Shown here: piece by piece, positions 5,084 to 5,130 of the stretch
How the letters are laid out: the number at the start of each line of letters is the position of its first letter
How positions within the stretch are numbered: position 1 is the first letter of the stretch
Assembly (NCBI GenBank): GCA_030683195.1
Contig: JAUXQA010000289.1
Location: 1 to 5,130 of the forward strand
Length of the DNA stretch: 5,130 nt
Direction of reading: 5' to 3'
DNA from: Rhodoferax sp.
GTDB taxonomy: Bacteria; Pseudomonadota; Gammaproteobacteria; Burkholderiales; Burkholderiaceae_C
Position numbers and translations under genes: made by a program
The notes under the pieces: model-generated
What the model saw: the letters and a program-made list of their open reading frames with translations, nothing else
What the model was told of the DNA's origin: nothing
Database searches by the model: none

Positions 5084-5130
5084 AAGTTCACCAAGCTGGC
5101 CGAAGGCGTTGCCGAGAGCGCCCAGGCGCT
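5084..5130 (+). pseudogene. In-frame continuation of the DHH gene beyond the TAA
   Basis: In the frame of the DHH gene, the bases right after the stop read KFTKLAEGVAESAQA. Thirteen of these 15 codons end in G or C, as in the genes of this window. The text joins smoothly to VERGRAMD before the stop: a charged, Ala-rich helix, which is what links the DHH and DHHA1 domains in this family. I read this as the start of the missing C-terminal part, with the TAA being one base change from GAA or CAA. The window ends before the DHHA1 domain can be seen, so gene decay is likely but not shown. Confidence 0.6.

Overview
The window looks like a piece of a betaproteobacterial chromosome, most likely Burkholderiales and probably Comamonadaceae (Rhodoferax/Polaromonas/Acidovorax-like). 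The reasons are the GC-rich codon use with strong G/C preference at third positions, the protein families and their sequence style, and two intergenic copies of a short AT-rich repeat that resembles, from memory, a dispersed intergenic repeat of that family. The taxonomic call is inference. There are no tRNAs, rRNAs, CRISPR arrays, insertion sequences or phage genes.

Layout. Positions 27-446 (+) encode the stop-codon-independent ribosome rescue hydrolase ArfB. Positions 557-1147 (+) encode a flavodoxin-fold NAD(P)H:quinone-type oxidoreductase, whose start is fixed by a strong Shine-Dalgarno. Tail to tail with it (7 nt gap) is a PaaI-type hotdog thioesterase at 1155-1574 (-). A 209-nt divergent gap leads to the circularly permuted ribosome-assembly GTPase RbgA/YlqF at 1784-2740 (+). 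It is followed after 27 nt by a CheD chemoreceptor deamidase at 2768-3304 (+). CheD converges, with 3 nt between stops, on a small plant-type [2Fe-2S] ferredoxin at 3308-3601 (-). A 117-nt AT-rich divergent gap holding repeat copy 1 separates it from a cytoplasmic FrnE-like DsbA-family oxidoreductase at 3719-4375 (+). Repeat copy 2 follows, and then a DHH-family phosphoesterase begins at 4484 (+).

The genes do not form one pathway. ArfB and RbgA both serve the ribosome but are not adjacent. The flavodoxin-fold enzyme, ferredoxin and FrnE-like protein are redox proteins in separate transcription units. CheD has no other chemotaxis gene near it in this window. This is largely ordinary accessory-to-housekeeping chromosome, and I see no convincing new multi-gene system.

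The most notable signal is at the right end. The DHH phosphoesterase frame is closed by a TAA at 5081-5083, yet the same frame continues beyond it with coding-like codons to the window edge. The DHH signature itself reads DRH. This suggests a decaying gene, a sequencing error, or a truncated variant. The second notable signal is the pair of direct repeats flanking the FrnE-like gene.
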